DNA of 64,000 nt from Labrys monachus. Lineage in GTDB: Bacteria; Pseudomonadota; Alphaproteobacteria; Rhizobiales; Labraceae. Numbering within the stretch: the stretch's first letter is position 1; each line of letters begins with the position of its first letter. The DNA lies in the NCBI RefSeq assembly GCF_030814655.1, contig NZ_JAUSVK010000001.1:4037001-4101000 (forward strand), written 5' to 3'. The position numbers were made by a program, and so were the translations under genes. Positions 1 to 10,359 of this stretch are shown one piece after another. Below the pieces are notes generated by a model. That model was given only the letters and a program-made list of their open reading frames with translations, searched no databases and was not told where the DNA came from.

Positions 1-160
<160 letters not shown>

Positions 161-625
161 TCAAACCGATAGAGTATCGGGCGATTTGCGTTGTACGAGC
201 AGGATGTGATCGGCAGCAAGGACGACTTCGTCACGCTGGTTGATCACCTCGCAGCGTTCGATCACCCTGCCCTGGCCGGGCCGCTTGGGATCGTCCTCCT
301 TGGCGAAGACGGTTACGCGCGTGCGGGTGGTGTCGCCGATGAAGACCGGGCGCACGAAGCGAAGGCGGTCATAGCCATAGGAAAATGCCACGGGATTGAT
401 CAGCGTCGCGGTGAGGCCGATCCCGACGGCGAATACCAGCGTGCCGTGTGCGATGCGCTGGCCGAAGGCCGAATCCTTCATGAATTCGGCGTCCATGTGG
501 TGGGGAAAGAAATCCCCGGTATGGCCGGCGTGGACGACGATATCGGTCTCGGTGATGGTGCGGCCTGTGGTCAGGCGCACATGGCCGAGCTGGTAGTCCT
601 CGAAATGGACGGTCTGTTCGGCCAT
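161..625 (-). CDS. MaoC-like hot-dog hydratase/dehydratase, catalytic residues intact
   Basis: A 154-residue single hot-dog MaoC protein, the usual size of (R)-specific enoyl-CoA hydratases. The active-site segment [10 protein letters not shown] carries Asp38 and His43 in the D-x4-H spacing of the family, although the usual Asn after Asp is Phe. A second conserved stretch, [10 protein letters not shown] followed by P-x-FIGDT, is shared almost word for word with the MaoC protein at 9795-10358. The start is the ATG at 625 ([11 protein letters not shown]); the frame is open further upstream but that part overlaps the Gfo/Idh gene and is not MaoC-like. The gap to the upstream gene is seven bases, so they are co-transcribed. 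A CoA-ester hydratase is unexpected in a sugar-acid operon. Confidence 0.87.
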   Translation of the reverse strand: MAEQTVHFEDYQLGHVRLTTGRTITETDIVVHAGHTGDFFPHHMDAEFMKDSAFGQRIAHGTLVFAVGIGLTATLINPVAFSYGYDRLRFVRPVFIGDTTRTRVTVFAKEDDPKRPGQGRVIERCEVINQRDEVVLAADHILLVQRKSPDTLSV

Positions 626-632
626 CGTTTCC

Positions 633-1703
633 TCACGGACGGGGAGCAAGGGGCGTCGCCGGCGCGGCGCTGGACGCGAAGGCCGCCTCGACCAGCGCCA
701 TGGTGGACCAGGCATCCTCGAGCGAGGCGGCGAGTTCGGCGTCCTCCCCCGAAGCGAAGCGCTGGAGATTGGCCATGCGCCCGACGAAGGCGTCGGGGAA
801 CCAGCCGCCCGTCAGCGGCACCTGCACCCAATCGGCCTCGCCCTTCGGTCGCAGCCAGACCTCGTCGGGTTCGCCGCGGGGATAATCGAGCAGCAGGCCT
901 AGCTTGACATGCGCGGCGCCCTCGGTGCCGTCGAAGCGGAACTCGGCCACCTGGTTGCGCCGCCCGAAGGCATGGTTGTGGTTGATCGACAGGGTACAGC
1001 GGACGTCATCACCATAATCGAGGATCGCCGAGGTCCGCGTCTGCGCCATCTCGGAGGCGGGATGGCCGATGGTCTTGGCGTGCACGCCGGCGGGGTCGCC
1101 GAGGAAGGAGCGGATCAGATCCAGATAATGGATCGAATGCACGGCGATCTCGACGCGCGGCATGCCTTTGAGGAAGGCGAACAAATGCCAGGGCGTGTCG
1201 ATGGCAAGATGGACCTCGACGTCGACGAGCCTGCCGAGCAGGCCGCGCGCCACGGCATCCTGCACCGCCAGCATCATCGGCGAGAAGCGGAGCTGGAAGT
1301 TGACGGCGGCCTTCAGGCCCTTGGCCCGCGCCAGTTGGAGGATCGCGGTGGCTTCGGCGAGATCGCGCCCCATCGGCTTCTGCAGCAGCACGGCCGCACC
1401 GTCCGGCAGCCGCCGCAGCACGTCGAGATGGGCGCCGGGCGGCGTAGCGAGATCGAATACCGCGTCCGGAACGGCGGTCGCCTCGTCGAGGCTGCCGAAC
1501 ACCCGTTCGACGCCGAAATCGGCGGCGACCCTTTCGGCCCGGGCCGGATCGAGGTCGAACAGGCCGGCGATCGGGAATCCCGCCTTGCGATAGGCAGGAA
1601 AATGCGCATCGGCGACGATCGATCCCGCGCCGACGGTGACGATCGGCCGGGCCTCTGCCGGCATCGGCCAGGATTGGCGCAGGACAGCCGGATCAAAGGA
1701 CAT
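633..1703 (-). CDS. Gfo/Idh/MocA family oxidoreductase
   Basis: A 356-residue NAD(P)-dependent sugar or polyol dehydrogenase. The N-terminal Rossmann fold has the VGAGSI glycine motif near residue 25. The family's E-K-P motif appears as QKPMG, with Gln in place of Glu but the catalytic Lys kept. The C-terminal substrate domain has the AVHSIHYLD segment whose His is the family's usual catalytic or binding residue. The start at 1703 (MSFDPAVL) is chosen because upstream codons run through an intergenic palindromic repeat. It lies between the mutarotase and MaoC genes, so it probably oxidises the imported sugar at C1 to a lactone that the amidohydrolase at 8870-9709 could open. Confidence 0.88.
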   Translation of the reverse strand: MSFDPAVLRQSWPMPAEARPIVTVGAGSIVADAHFPAYRKAGFPIAGLFDLDPARAERVAADFGVERVFGSLDEATAVPDAVFDLATPPGAHLDVLRRLPDGAAVLLQKPMGRDLAEATAILQLARAKGLKAAVNFQLRFSPMMLAVQDAVARGLLGRLVDVEVHLAIDTPWHLFAFLKGMPRVEIAVHSIHYLDLIRSFLGDPAGVHAKTIGHPASEMAQTRTSAILDYGDDVRCTLSINHNHAFGRRNQVAEFRFDGTEGAAHVKLGLLLDYPRGEPDEVWLRPKGEADWVQVPLTGGWFPDAFVGRMANLQRFASGEDAELAASLEDAWSTMALVEAAFASSAAPATPLAPRP

Positions 1704-1738
1704 GGACACCGCCCTCTCGGTCGAGAGGCACCGCTCCC

Positions 1739-1845
1739 GGGCGCGCGGACATCCTGTCCGCCCTTCCCGTCCACGAGCGCACCCGTCGCAGGCCGGCTGC
1801 AACCGGCTGCGGCTCAAGAGGCGGGCGGGATGCCCGCGCTCCCAG
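1739..1845. repeat. Intergenic palindromic repeat (REP-like), copy 1
   Basis: The gap between the mutarotase and Gfo/Idh genes holds two imperfectly matching hairpin halves. The first, at 1745-1761, is GCGGACA-TCC-TGTCCGC. The second, at 1821-1837, is GCGGGC-GGGAT-GCCCGC and is followed by GCGCTCCC. The same building blocks recur at 7758-7774 and, as a perfect 16-bp inverted repeat, at 9714-9784. This is a dispersed repeat family rather than a gene-specific terminator. Confidence 0.75.
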
Positions 1846-1855
1846 GGAAGCCCCG

Positions 1856-2185
1856 TCAGTCATGGTGGAAGACCTCTTCCATCGAGGCCCACCATTCGCC
1901 TTCCGCGCGGGTCTCGAGCGGCGCCTGCATCGGCATGCAGATCTTCCACCAGTCCTGCGTGACCGGATCGGCCGCCATTTCCGCCGCATCGGCCGCGAAA
2001 TCGGTGCCGTGATATTCCCAATAAGCGAAAAGCAGGTTTTCCGGCTCGCGCAGGAAGATCGTGTAGTTGCGGATGTGGCATTGCGAGATCCGCGCCAGCA
2101 CGCTCGGCCAGACATCCGCATGGATGCGCTTGTATTCGGCGATATGCTCTGGCCTGAGGCCGAGGATCATGCCCATGCGCTTCAT
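1856..2185 (-). CDS. rhaM: L-rhamnose mutarotase-like protein
   Basis: A 109-residue protein matching the L-rhamnose mutarotase family (RhaM/RhaU, about 104-110 residues), which interconverts the alpha and beta anomers of L-rhamnose and related 6-deoxy or common sugars. Family hallmarks seen are the RIHADVWP segment (His and Trp of the active site), the aromatic strand LLFAYWEYHG, and QDWWKICMPMQAP near the C-terminus, where the tandem Trp and following Met-Pro are conserved. It sits 14 bases downstream of the dehydratase gene and belongs to the same operon. With the lactonase and dehydratase it implies a pathway acting on a free, unphosphorylated pyranose; L-rhamnose, L-fucose or a similar sugar are the natural guesses, but the exact sugar is not shown. 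Confidence 0.85.
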   Translation of the reverse strand: MKRMGMILGLRPEHIAEYKRIHADVWPSVLARISQCHIRNYTIFLREPENLLFAYWEYHGTDFAADAAEMAADPVTQDWWKICMPMQAPLETRAEGEWWASMEEVFHHD

Positions 2186-2199
2186 CGTCGCTTCCTCCC

Positions 2200-3312
2200 T
2201 TATGCGCTTATCTCGCGCGTGAATTCCGGAACGCTGCGCGCCTTGACGGCGTCCCAGTCCCAGTCGATGCCGATCCCCGGCTCGGAGGGCGCGAGCGCCA
2301 TGCCGTCCTCGATCGTCATGCCCTTATGGGTGAGATCGTCGAGCTGGGGAATATATTCGACATATTTTCCGTTCGGGACCGCGCAGGTCAGGCTGACATG
2401 CAGCTCCATCAGGAAATGCGGACAGACCGGGATGTCGAAGGCTTCCGCCGCATGGGCGACCTTGAGCCAGGGCGTGATGCCGCCGATGCGCCCCACATCC
2501 GTCTGCACGATGGAGCAGGCGCCCTTGGCCATATATTCGCGGAAATGGCGGATCGAGTAGAGCGATTCGCCGATCGCGATCGGCGTCGAGGTCGACCGCG
2601 TCAGCCGTACATGGCCGTCGATGTCGTCCGCCGGCAGCGGCTCCTCGATCCAGGCGAGGTCGAGCTCTTCGAATCGGCCGGCGCGGCGGACGGCCTCGTC
2701 GACCATGAAGCCCTGATTGGCATCGGTCATGATCTCGAAGGCGGAGCCGACGGCGGCGCGCACCGCCGAAAGCCGCGCGAGGTCCTCCGAGACATGCGGC
2801 CGCCCGATCTTGACCTTCGAGCCGCGAAAGCCCTTCGCCTTGGCGGCCAGCGCGTCCTCGACCAGCGCTTCGCGCGGAATATGCAGCCAGCCGCCCTCGG
2901 TGGTGTAGAGCGGGCAGCGGTCCTTGGCGCCGCCGGCGAGGATCCAGAGCGGGAGGTTCTGGCGTTTCGCCCGCAGGTCCCACAAGGCGGTGTCGATGGC
3001 GGCCAATGCGATGGCGGAGATCGCCCCGATCGTGGTGGCATGGGTCGCGAATTCGAGGTCGTGCCAGATCGCTTCGATACGGTCGGCGTCGGCGCCGATC
3101 AGCCGCGGCGCCAGATGGTCGGCGAGGAGGCGCATCACGGAGGAGCCGCCGGTGCCGATCGTGTAGGAATAGCCGGTGCCGACGGCGCCGTCGGCATCGG
3201 TGATCGTCACGATCGGCGTCTCCTGCGAGACGAAGCTTTGAATGGCATCCGTCCGCTTCACCTTGGGCGGAAGGTCGACCATGCGCAGTTCGATTTTCTC
3301 GATGCGGGCCAT
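2200..3312 (-). CDS. Enolase-superfamily (mandelate racemase/muconate lactonizing type) sugar acid dehydratase
   Basis: A 370-residue member of the MR/MLE branch of the enolase superfamily. Metal and catalytic residues are all present: the K-x-K pair Lys166/Lys168 (SKVKIG), metal ligands Asp197 (TDANQG), Glu223 (IEEP) and Glu249 (IGES), then Asp272 and the base His299 in CPHF. The Lys plus Asp-His layout is that of acid-sugar dehydratases such as L-fuconate, L-rhamnonate and galactarate dehydratases, which convert an aldonate to a 2-keto-3-deoxy acid. It lies four bases after the importer ATPase gene and before the mutarotase. Substrate specificity cannot be read from the sequence; a racemase or lactonizing enzyme is a less likely alternative. 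Confidence 0.88.
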   Translation of the reverse strand: MARIEKIELRMVDLPPKVKRTDAIQSFVSQETPIVTITDADGAVGTGYSYTIGTGGSSVMRLLADHLAPRLIGADADRIEAIWHDLEFATHATTIGAISAIALAAIDTALWDLRAKRQNLPLWILAGGAKDRCPLYTTEGGWLHIPREALVEDALAAKAKGFRGSKVKIGRPHVSEDLARLSAVRAAVGSAFEIMTDANQGFMVDEAVRRAGRFEELDLAWIEEPLPADDIDGHVRLTRSTSTPIAIGESLYSIRHFREYMAKGACSIVQTDVGRIGGITPWLKVAHAAEAFDIPVCPHFLMELHVSLTCAVPNGKYVEYIPQLDDLTHKGMTIEDGMALAPSEPGIGIDWDWDAVKARSVPEFTREISA

Positions 3313-3315
3313 GCG

Positions 3316-4419
<1,104 letters not shown>

Positions 4420-4422
4420 GAA

Positions 4423-5295
4423 TCAGCCTTTGACGGCGCCGGAGGTGAGGCCGGACACCAGATGTTTCTGCACGATGAAGGTCAGCGCCAGCGCCGGCAC
4501 GATCATCACGACGGCGAGGGCGCACATGCCGCGCCAGTCGATGGTGAATTCGGAGGTGTAGTCGAGCAGGCCCGGCGGCAGGGTCCGCGAGGCGACCGAG
4601 CGCGTCAATTGCGAAGCCAGCGCGAATTCGTTCCACGAGGTGAGGAAGGCGAAGATGCCGGAAGAGGCGATGCCGGGCCCCGCCAGGGGAAATTCGACCG
4701 TCCAGAACGCCTGCCAGCGCGTACAGCCGTCGATCTGCGCGGCTTCGGCGAGATCGCGCGGCACCTGCCGGAAGAAGCCGTCGATGAGCCAGATGGTGAA
4801 GGGGATGTTCAGCGCGACATAGGTGAGGATCAGCGCGAAATCGGTGTCGATGATGTGCAGCCGCGAATAGACGATGAAGAGCGGCAGCATCAGCGCCACA
4901 CCCGGCACGGTGCGCGTCAGCATGAAGGCGAGGAAGAGCGCCGACTTGCCCTTGAAGCGGAAGCGCGCGAAGGCGTAGCCGCCGGCCATGCCGACCCCGA
5001 GCGCGATCACCGTCGAGGTGACCGAGATGATCAGCGAGTTGCGGAAATAATCGAAGACGGGCACTCCGCCCTGCCCCGCCGCACCGAACATGGCGGTGAA
5101 CGCGTCGAGCGACAGGCTCTGCGGGATCCATACCGGCGGCTTGGCCATGATCTCGACGGTCGGCCGCAGCGCGTTGAGCACGATCCACGCCCCGGGCAGG
5201 CAGATGAAGAGCATGGCGAGGAACAGGCCGACGGCGTGGCCGGCCGCGGCGAGGCGGCGGCTGTTGCGGGAGGCGCGATTGCGATCGACCGCCAT
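4423..5295 (-). CDS. Carbohydrate ABC transporter permease (CUT1, MalG type)
   Basis: A 290-residue inner-membrane permease of the MalG group with about six membrane segments. The cytoplasmic EAA loop reads EAAQIDGCTRWQAFWTVEFPLAGPG, matching the EAA-x3-G consensus that docks onto the ATPase. The frame remains open upstream of 5295 but only as a shadow of the neighbouring permease; the ATG at 5295 (MAVDRNRASR) begins two bases after the stop of the upstream gene, consistent with translational coupling. It forms the channel together with the product of 5298-6197. Confidence 0.93.
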   Translation of the reverse strand: MAVDRNRASRNSRRLAAAGHAVGLFLAMLFICLPGAWIVLNALRPTVEIMAKPPVWIPQSLSLDAFTAMFGAAGQGGVPVFDYFRNSLIISVTSTVIALGVGMAGGYAFARFRFKGKSALFLAFMLTRTVPGVALMLPLFIVYSRLHIIDTDFALILTYVALNIPFTIWLIDGFFRQVPRDLAEAAQIDGCTRWQAFWTVEFPLAGPGIASSGIFAFLTSWNEFALASQLTRSVASRTLPPGLLDYTSEFTIDWRGMCALAVVMIVPALALTFIVQKHLVSGLTSGAVKG

Positions 5296-5297
5296 GA

Positions 5298-6197
5298 TCA
5301 CCACTCCGCCGCGATCTGCGTGCGGGCGGCCGCCAGCTTGCGATAGAAATAATAGGTGAAGGCGATGGACAGCAGGATCGAGAAATAGGCCATCGCATTG
5401 GCGTAGCCCATATGGCCGCTGCCGTTGAAGGCGGTGCGGCCGATCAGGGTCCAGATCAGCTCGGTGCGCCCGGCCGGGCCGCCATCCGTCATGATCTTCA
5501 CGATGTCGAAGGCCCGGCCGACATCGAGGGAGCGGATGGTCATGGCGATATAGGCGAAAGGCATGATGAACGGCCAGGTGACATAGCGAAAGCTCTGCCA
5601 GGGCGTGCAGCCGTCGACACGCGCCGCCTCGATCGGCTCGCGCGGCATGGCGAGGAGACCGGCCAGGATCAGGATGGCGAAGACGGGCGTCGACGACCAG
5701 ACTTCCGCCATCAGGATGGCGAAGAAGGCGAGCGCGCCGTTGATCAGCCAGGGGATCGGCGTCTGCGTGACGTGCAGCGATTGCAGAGCGTTGTTGATCA
5801 GCCCGACATTGTCGTTGAACATGAATTTGAACTGGAAGCCGACCAGGATCGGCGAGAACATCATCGGAAACATCAGGAGCGTGCGCAGCACGCGCTGGCC
5901 CCGCGTCGCCTTGTCCACGAGGATGGCGAGGCCGAGGCCCAGCAGCATCTCCAGGTTGAGCGCGACGGTGAGGAGCAGCACCGTGCGCCCGAACGCCCAC
6001 CAGAAATCGGTGTCCGCCAGGATGTTGGCATAGTTGCGCAGCCCGATGAAGACGAAGAGCGTGTTGGGCCTGATCAGCTGATAGGGCGTGAAGCTCGAAT
6101 AGAGCGACAGCGCCAGCGGCACGATCACCACCGCGGCGAGGATCAGGATCGCGGGCAGGAGCAGCAGGAAGGGCGTGCTGATACGGAAGGGCTTCAT
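5298..6197 (-). CDS. Carbohydrate ABC transporter permease (CUT1, MalF type)
   Basis: A permease of about 299 residues with an N-terminal membrane segment (FLLLLPAILILAAVV), five further segments and the EAA loop EAARVDGCTPWQSFRYVTWP. I place the start at the ATG at 6197 (MKPFRIS). A GTG at 6233 is also in frame and has GGGGAGG just upstream, but those bases belong to the arm of a large inverted repeat (6231-6389), so the SD-like match may be accidental. It is the MalF-type partner of the next gene. Confidence 0.92.
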   Translation of the reverse strand: MKPFRISTPFLLLLPAILILAAVVIVPLALSLYSSFTPYQLIRPNTLFVFIGLRNYANILADTDFWWAFGRTVLLLTVALNLEMLLGLGLAILVDKATRGQRVLRTLLMFPMMFSPILVGFQFKFMFNDNVGLINNALQSLHVTQTPIPWLINGALAFFAILMAEVWSSTPVFAILILAGLLAMPREPIEAARVDGCTPWQSFRYVTWPFIMPFAYIAMTIRSLDVGRAFDIVKIMTDGGPAGRTELIWTLIGRTAFNGSGHMGYANAMAYFSILLSIAFTYYFYRKLAAARTQIAAEW

Positions 6198-6230
6198 CGC
6201 CTCGGTTTCAGGCTGGAGGGGCGTGAATTT

Positions 6231-6389
6231 CACCCTCCCCTGGAGGGGGAGGGGCGGCTCGCAGAGCTGGATGGGGTGAAAAGGCTCGACGTTCCAAAGC
6301 TTTAGGGCATTTCAGAAAGATGGTATTCTCCGCAGGAAGGCACCCCACCCCGAGGCTCCGCCTCGACCCTCCCCCTCCAGGGGAGGGTG
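6231..6389. repeat. Large intergenic inverted repeat after the binding-protein gene
   Basis: A perfect 23-bp inverted repeat has its arms at 6231-6253 and 6367-6389, with inner complementary stretches (GGGGTG near 6274 and CACCCC near 6352). It lies between the binding-protein stop (6418) and the permease start. In the mRNA it would form a long hairpin just after the binding-protein frame. This resembles the C/G-rich palindromic elements scattered through rhizobial genomes. Confidence 0.8.
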
Positions 6390-6417
6390 AAGAATGCCTC
6401 GCCGCGTTCGAGACCGG

Positions 6418-7731
6418 CTACATCTTGCCGGCGTCCTGCAGCACCTTGATCGCCTTGGCGTCGGCGTCGGCCAGCGCCTGCTTGACGGTCTTGTCGCCGA
6501 GAACAGCGGCCTGCCATTCCGGATAGACGGCATTGGAGATGTCGATCCACTCGGCGATCGGCGGCACCGGAAAGGCGTTCTTCGCCGCTTCCTGGAAGGC
6601 GGTCAGCACTTCGGTCTTGTAGGCGTTGCCGTTCGCCTGCTGGATGTCCCAGTCCCACACCGCCGTGCGGGTCGGCAGCGAGCCATTGGCGGCTTCCACC
6701 TTCTGGCTGTCCTCATTGGTCAGCCACCAGACGAGCGAGGCGGCGGCATCCTTGTGGGTGCAGGATTCGGTCACCGAGAAACCGTGGGCGCCCGACCAGC
6801 CCGAGCGCTTGCCGGAAGACCCCATCGGCTGCACGATCACGCCGACATTGCCGGCGACCTTGGAAGACTTGGGGTCGTTGAAGAACGTCGCCCAGCCCGG
6901 CCAGTCGAGATCGAGCGCGATGGTGCCGGAGGCGAAGCCCTGTCCGAGATCGTCCCAGAGATAATTCGTGGTGCCGGCCGGAACGGCCTTGGCCTTGTAA
7001 AGGTCGACGAACCATTGGAGGGCGCGCTCGCCGGCCGCGGAATTGAAGGCCGGCTTGCCGGCGTCATCGATATATTGCCCGCCCTCGGCGACCAGCAATT
7101 CATAGAAGCGGCCGTTGATGGCCTCCTCCTTGCCGGCGAATTCCGTGCCGTAGAAATTGGGCGGGCTGGAGAAGAAGATCGCCTGGTCGCCGAATTCCTT
7201 GAAGGTCTTGGGCGGTGCCAACTCGTAGCCGTATTTGTCCTTGAACGCCTTCCTGCGGGCATCGTCGGTATAGAGGCTCTTCTGGTAATAGAGCGCGGAG
7301 ACGTCGAACTGGGCCCGCGGCAGCATCAGCAGCTTGCCGTCTATCGTCGAGGCCTTGAGGTTGGCGGGAACGAACTTGTCGAGCTCTTCCTTGGGCAGGA
7401 GCGGCGTCAGGTCGGTGTAGAGATCGGGATAGCCCGGCGCGAAGGATGTGTGGTTCGAGCCGACGCACCAGGAGATGGTGCCGGAGGCGATGTCCGATTT
7501 GAATTCCTTGTCGAGGTCGAAATAGTTCTTCTTCGAGACGATGTTGACCTTGGCGCCGGTGGCCTTCTCCCAGGCGGCGATGCGCCCGTAGAGCGGCTCG
7601 TATTGCTGGCCGCCGATGAGCTTGGCGTCGATGGTCACGCCCGGAAAGGATCCCGGCAAGCCGTCCGCCATGGCGGGCCCCTGCCCGACCGCGAGCGCCA
7701 GCATCGAGGCCCACAGCATCGTCTGTCTCAT
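6418..7731 (-). CDS. Extracellular solute-binding protein of the CUT1 sugar importer
   Basis: A periplasmic binding protein of about 437 residues in the family-1 extracellular solute-binding group. An N-terminal signal peptide (MRQTMLWASMLALAVG, ending near AMA-DG) is followed by the mature protein with the typical alternating-lobe sequence, for example GQQYEPLYGRIAAWEKATGAKV and AASLVWWLTNEDSQK. A GGGAGG lies five bases before the ATG at 7731; an overlapping ATG at 7734 is possible. It is the first gene of the operon and is divergent from the IclR regulator at 7952. Ligand unknown; the downstream mutarotase and dehydratase point to an aldose. Confidence 0.92.
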   Translation of the reverse strand: MRQTMLWASMLALAVGQGPAMADGLPGSFPGVTIDAKLIGGQQYEPLYGRIAAWEKATGAKVNIVSKKNYFDLDKEFKSDIASGTISWCVGSNHTSFAPGYPDLYTDLTPLLPKEELDKFVPANLKASTIDGKLLMLPRAQFDVSALYYQKSLYTDDARRKAFKDKYGYELAPPKTFKEFGDQAIFFSSPPNFYGTEFAGKEEAINGRFYELLVAEGGQYIDDAGKPAFNSAAGERALQWFVDLYKAKAVPAGTTNYLWDDLGQGFASGTIALDLDWPGWATFFNDPKSSKVAGNVGVIVQPMGSSGKRSGWSGAHGFSVTESCTHKDAAASLVWWLTNEDSQKVEAANGSLPTRTAVWDWDIQQANGNAYKTEVLTAFQEAAKNAFPVPPIAEWIDISNAVYPEWQAAVLGDKTVKQALADADAKAIKVLQDAGKM

Positions 7732-7757
7732 CATTTCCTCCCTTGCCGTGCCTGCCC

Positions 7758-7774
7758 GCGGGCTTGATGCCCGC
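7758..7774. repeat. Short palindrome, REP-like half element
   Basis: GCGGGC-TTGAT-GCCCGC matches the second half of the repeat at 1821-1837 (same stem, five-base loop). It lies in the leader of the binding-protein operon, about 26 bases before the start codon, where a hairpin could affect transcript stability or translation. Confidence 0.5.
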
Positions 7775-7951
7775 CAGGAAACAAAGTCTCTTGTCTTGCC
7801 CAAATTTGGATGCAACATTTACTAGCAAATCATACGCATTCCGCCCTGTCAATCGACCGGTGGACCTCGCCGCGCCGCCATGGACGGCCCGGCGCCCGGC
7901 CAATAGGGTTCACCCGAGACGTGGCATCAACCCGACATGGGGTATCCGCCG

Positions 7952-8755
7952 ATGAACGAAGGCCATGACGCAGACCGCTATCGGGCTCCGGCGCTGGACA
8001 AGGGACTGGATATCCTCGAATTGCTGGCGTCCGTCGACGGGGCCCTGACCCAGGCCGAGATCGCCAAGGCGCTCGGACGCACGCCGAACGAGAATTACCG
8101 CATGCTCGAGCGGCTGGTCCGGCGCGGCTACGTCGCCCGCAACGAGAGCGACCGCTACGAGCTGACGCTGCGCCTTTTCGGCCTCGCGCATCTGCATCGC
8201 CCGATCCGCCGGCTGGTGTCGCAGGCGACGCCGCTCATGCGGGACCTCGCCGCCCGGACGCTGCAATCCAACCATCTGGCGGTCTACGACCAGGCCGGCG
8301 TCATCGTGATCGCCCAGATCGATGCTCCCGGCTATTGGGGCATGGCCATCCGCGTCGGCGCGAAAGTGAGCCTGTTCAACACCGGCTCGGGCCACATCCT
8401 CATGGCGTTCCGCTCCGCCGAAGAGCGCGCCATGATGATCGCCGAGCACGAAAGCGCGCCGGACGACGAGCCGCCGGACGACCTGGAGGAGCGCCTCGCC
8501 CAGGCCCGCCTGCGCGGCTATGAGATCATGCCCAGCATGCAGACGGCCGGCGTCTACAACCTGTCGGCGCCGATCCTGGGGCCGGATGGCCACGCCCTCG
8601 CCGCGCTGACCTGCCCCTACATCTCCCCGCTCGGCCGCAAGGCGCCGGACATCGCCGAGGCGATCGCCATGATCGTCGAGGCCGCTTCGGTTCTTTCCCG
8701 TACGCTCGGCGGGCAGGCCGAGCCGGAGGAGGCATACGGCGCCCATGCAGGATAG
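7952..8755 (+). CDS. IclR family transcriptional regulator
   Basis: About 267 residues with the standard IclR layout. An N-terminal winged helix-turn-helix spans roughly residues 15-75 (ALDKGLDILELLASVDGALT, then AEIAKALGRTPNENYRMLERL with the recognition helix), and an IclR effector domain occupies the rest (VGAKVSLFNTGSGHILMAF, RGYEIMPSMQTAGVYNLSAPI). The ATG at 7952 has a weak GGGG nine bases upstream; an ATG at 7937 is an alternative without a visible SD. It is divergent from the importer operon and upstream of the lactonase/MaoC/CaiB genes, so it most likely regulates both arms of the locus in response to a pathway intermediate. Confidence 0.9.
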   Translation: MNEGHDADRYRAPALDKGLDILELLASVDGALTQAEIAKALGRTPNENYRMLERLVRRGYVARNESDRYELTLRLFGLAHLHRPIRRLVSQATPLMRDLAARTLQSNHLAVYDQAGVIVIAQIDAPGYWGMAIRVGAKVSLFNTGSGHILMAFRSAEERAMMIAEHESAPDDEPPDDLEERLAQARLRGYEIMPSMQTAGVYNLSAPILGPDGHALAALTCPYISPLGRKAPDIAEAIAMIVEAASVLSRTLGGQAEPEEAYGAHAG

Positions 8756-8803
8756 GCCGGCCCGTCTCGCTCAGGAACGGCCGCCGCAATGAGTTTTTAT
8801 TTG

Positions 8804-8818
8804 AATGAAACTTTCATT
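8804..8818. promoter_or_regulatory. Operator-like palindrome upstream of the lactonase gene
   Basis: AATGAAACTTTCATT is a perfect 7-bp inverted repeat around one base in an unusually A+T-rich stretch, 52 bases before the lactonase start. The GAAA/TTTC core is similar in type to the sites of IclR-family proteins such as KdgR. The IclR gene ends 48 bases upstream, making it the obvious candidate binder. Confidence 0.55.
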
Positions 8819-8869
8819 AGTGATTTATTCCATCGACCCAACGACGATAAAAGATCCGGGGGAACCGGC

Positions 8870-9709
8870 ATGCCGCTCATCGACACCCATCTGCACATCG
8901 TCGACCTCGAGGCGCTGCGCTATCCGTGGCTCGACGGGGCCGAAGCGCTGCGCCGCACCTTCAGCTACCAGAGCTATGAGCGCGAGGCCCTGCGCTGCGG
9001 CATCACCGACGCCCTCCATATGGAGGTCGATGTCGACCCCGCGATGATCGAGGCGGAGAACGCCTATGTCGAGGGCCTGTCGCGCGCGCGACAGACCCTG
9101 CTGCGCGGCGCCATCAGCGCCTGTCGCCCGGAAAGCGTGGATTTCCCCGCCTTCCTCGAACGCCAATGCGCCAATCCCTTCATCAAGGGCTTTCGCCGCG
9201 TTCTTCATACCGAGCGCGACGACCTCAGCGAAGGCGCCCTCTTCCGCGCCAACATCGCACGTCTGGCCGGGACCGGCCGCCCCTTCGACCTGTGCGTGCT
9301 GCCGCATCAGATCGAGAAGGCGATCGCCGTGGCGGACAGCGCGCCCGACGTCTCGTTCGTGCTCGATCACTGCGGCGTGCCGGCGATCAAGGACCGCGCC
9401 GAGCATCCCTGGCGCGAGGCCGTCTCGGCATTGGCGAAGCGGCCCCATGTCGCCGCCAAGATCTCGGGCGTCGTCGCCTATGCCGACGGAGCGAACTGGA
9501 CGGTGGCGGATCTGAGGCCGTTCGTCGAGCATGTCATCGCCAGCTTCGGCTGGGACCGCGTGGTGTGGGGCAGCGATTGGCCGGTCTGCACGCTCAACGC
9601 CTCGCTCTCGACCTGGGTGGCGGCGACGCATGCCCTGCTCGCCGGCTGCAGCGAAGGCGAGCGGGAAGGCCTGTTTCATCGCAATGCCCGGCGCATCTGG
9701 CGGCTGTAG
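8870..9709 (+). CDS. Amidohydrolase family 2 protein, probable sugar lactonase
   Basis: A 279-residue TIM-barrel hydrolase of the COG3618 group, which includes L-fuconolactonase and L-rhamnono-lactonase. Metal and catalytic residues visible are the N-terminal H-x-H (DTHLH, His7 and His9), the strand-end His in VLDHCGVP and the Asp in VWGSDWPVC near the C-terminus. GGGGG lies about eight bases before the ATG at 8870; the frame is open upstream but through an A+T-rich control region. It probably hydrolyses the sugar lactone made by one of the dehydrogenases of this locus to an aldonate, the substrate for the dehydratase at 2200-3312. Confidence 0.88.
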   Translation: MPLIDTHLHIVDLEALRYPWLDGAEALRRTFSYQSYEREALRCGITDALHMEVDVDPAMIEAENAYVEGLSRARQTLLRGAISACRPESVDFPAFLERQCANPFIKGFRRVLHTERDDLSEGALFRANIARLAGTGRPFDLCVLPHQIEKAIAVADSAPDVSFVLDHCGVPAIKDRAEHPWREAVSALAKRPHVAAKISGVVAYADGANWTVADLRPFVEHVIASFGWDRVVWGSDWPVCTLNASLSTWVAATHALLAGCSEGEREGLFHRNARRIWRL

Positions 9710-9713
9710 CCCC

Positions 9714-9784
9714 GGAGCGCGGACATCCTCCGCCTTCTGTCCTCGCCGAACACCCCCCAAGAGCGGACAGGATGTCCGCGCTCC
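9714..9784. repeat. Intergenic palindromic repeat (REP-like), perfect copy
   Basis: A perfect 16-bp inverted repeat has arms 9714-9729 (GGAGCGCGGACATCCT) and 9769-9784 (AGGATGTCCGCGCTCC), separated by 39 bases. It sits between the lactonase stop and the second MaoC gene, and its last bases overlap the SD region of that gene (AGAGG at 9785-9789). It shares its core with the element at 1739-1761. Confidence 0.8.
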
Positions 9785-9794
9785 AGAGGTTGCC

Positions 9795-10358
9795 ATGACG
9801 GAATTCAAGCCGACAGTCGGTATCGCCAGCACCTTTCCCGCCACCATGCCCGAAGACCACGCGGCGCTGCCGGTCTGGAACGCCGAGAACTGGTTCTACG
9901 AGGACTTCGAAGTCGGCCATAGGATCCGGTCCCTCCGGCGGACCATCTCCGAGGGCGAATCCATGCAGTTCAACGCCCTCGTCACCGACATGCATCCCTA
10001 TGTCGCCGACGAGATCTTCGCCCGCAGCGAAGGCGTGTTCGGCAGGCGCCTGGTGGCCGGCGCCTTCGTGTTCTCAGCCGGCCTCGGCCTGGTCGCGACC
10101 AACTGCGTCAACGCCTTCTCCTACGGCTATGACAGGCTGCGCTTCATCAAGCCGACCTTCATCGGCGACACCATCTACACGATCCGCACCAATCTGGATA
10201 AAAGGCCGAAATATCGGGAGCTCGGCCTGATCCGCTGTTCCTACGAGGTGTTCAAGGGCGAAGGCGAGCTCGTGCTCTACTGCGAACATCTCCAGACCGT
10301 GAAATACCGCGACGCGGCGAGCTTCGCCCCTCTCTTCGAAGACAGAAACGAACGGTGA
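9795..10358 (+). CDS. MaoC-like hot-dog protein lacking the catalytic His
   Basis: A 187-residue MaoC-family protein with a 30-residue N-terminal extension. The active-site segment reads [10 protein letters not shown]: Asp65 is kept, but the position of the catalytic His (residue 70) is Val and the usual Asn is His67. The second conserved stretch, [19 protein letters not shown], closely matches the MaoC protein at 161-625, which has an intact Asp/His pair. The start ATG at 9795 is preceded by AGAGG. It is one base upstream of the CaiB gene. It may be the non-catalytic partner of a heteromeric hydratase or a binding protein for a CoA ester; His67 acting in catalysis is an alternative. Confidence 0.87.
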   Translation: MTEFKPTVGIASTFPATMPEDHAALPVWNAENWFYEDFEVGHRIRSLRRTISEGESMQFNALVTDMHPYVADEIFARSEGVFGRRLVAGAFVFSAGLGLVATNCVNAFSYGYDRLRFIKPTFIGDTIYTIRTNLDKRPKYRELGLIRCSYEVFKGEGELVLYCEHLQTVKYRDAASFAPLFEDRNER

Positions 10359-10359
10359 A

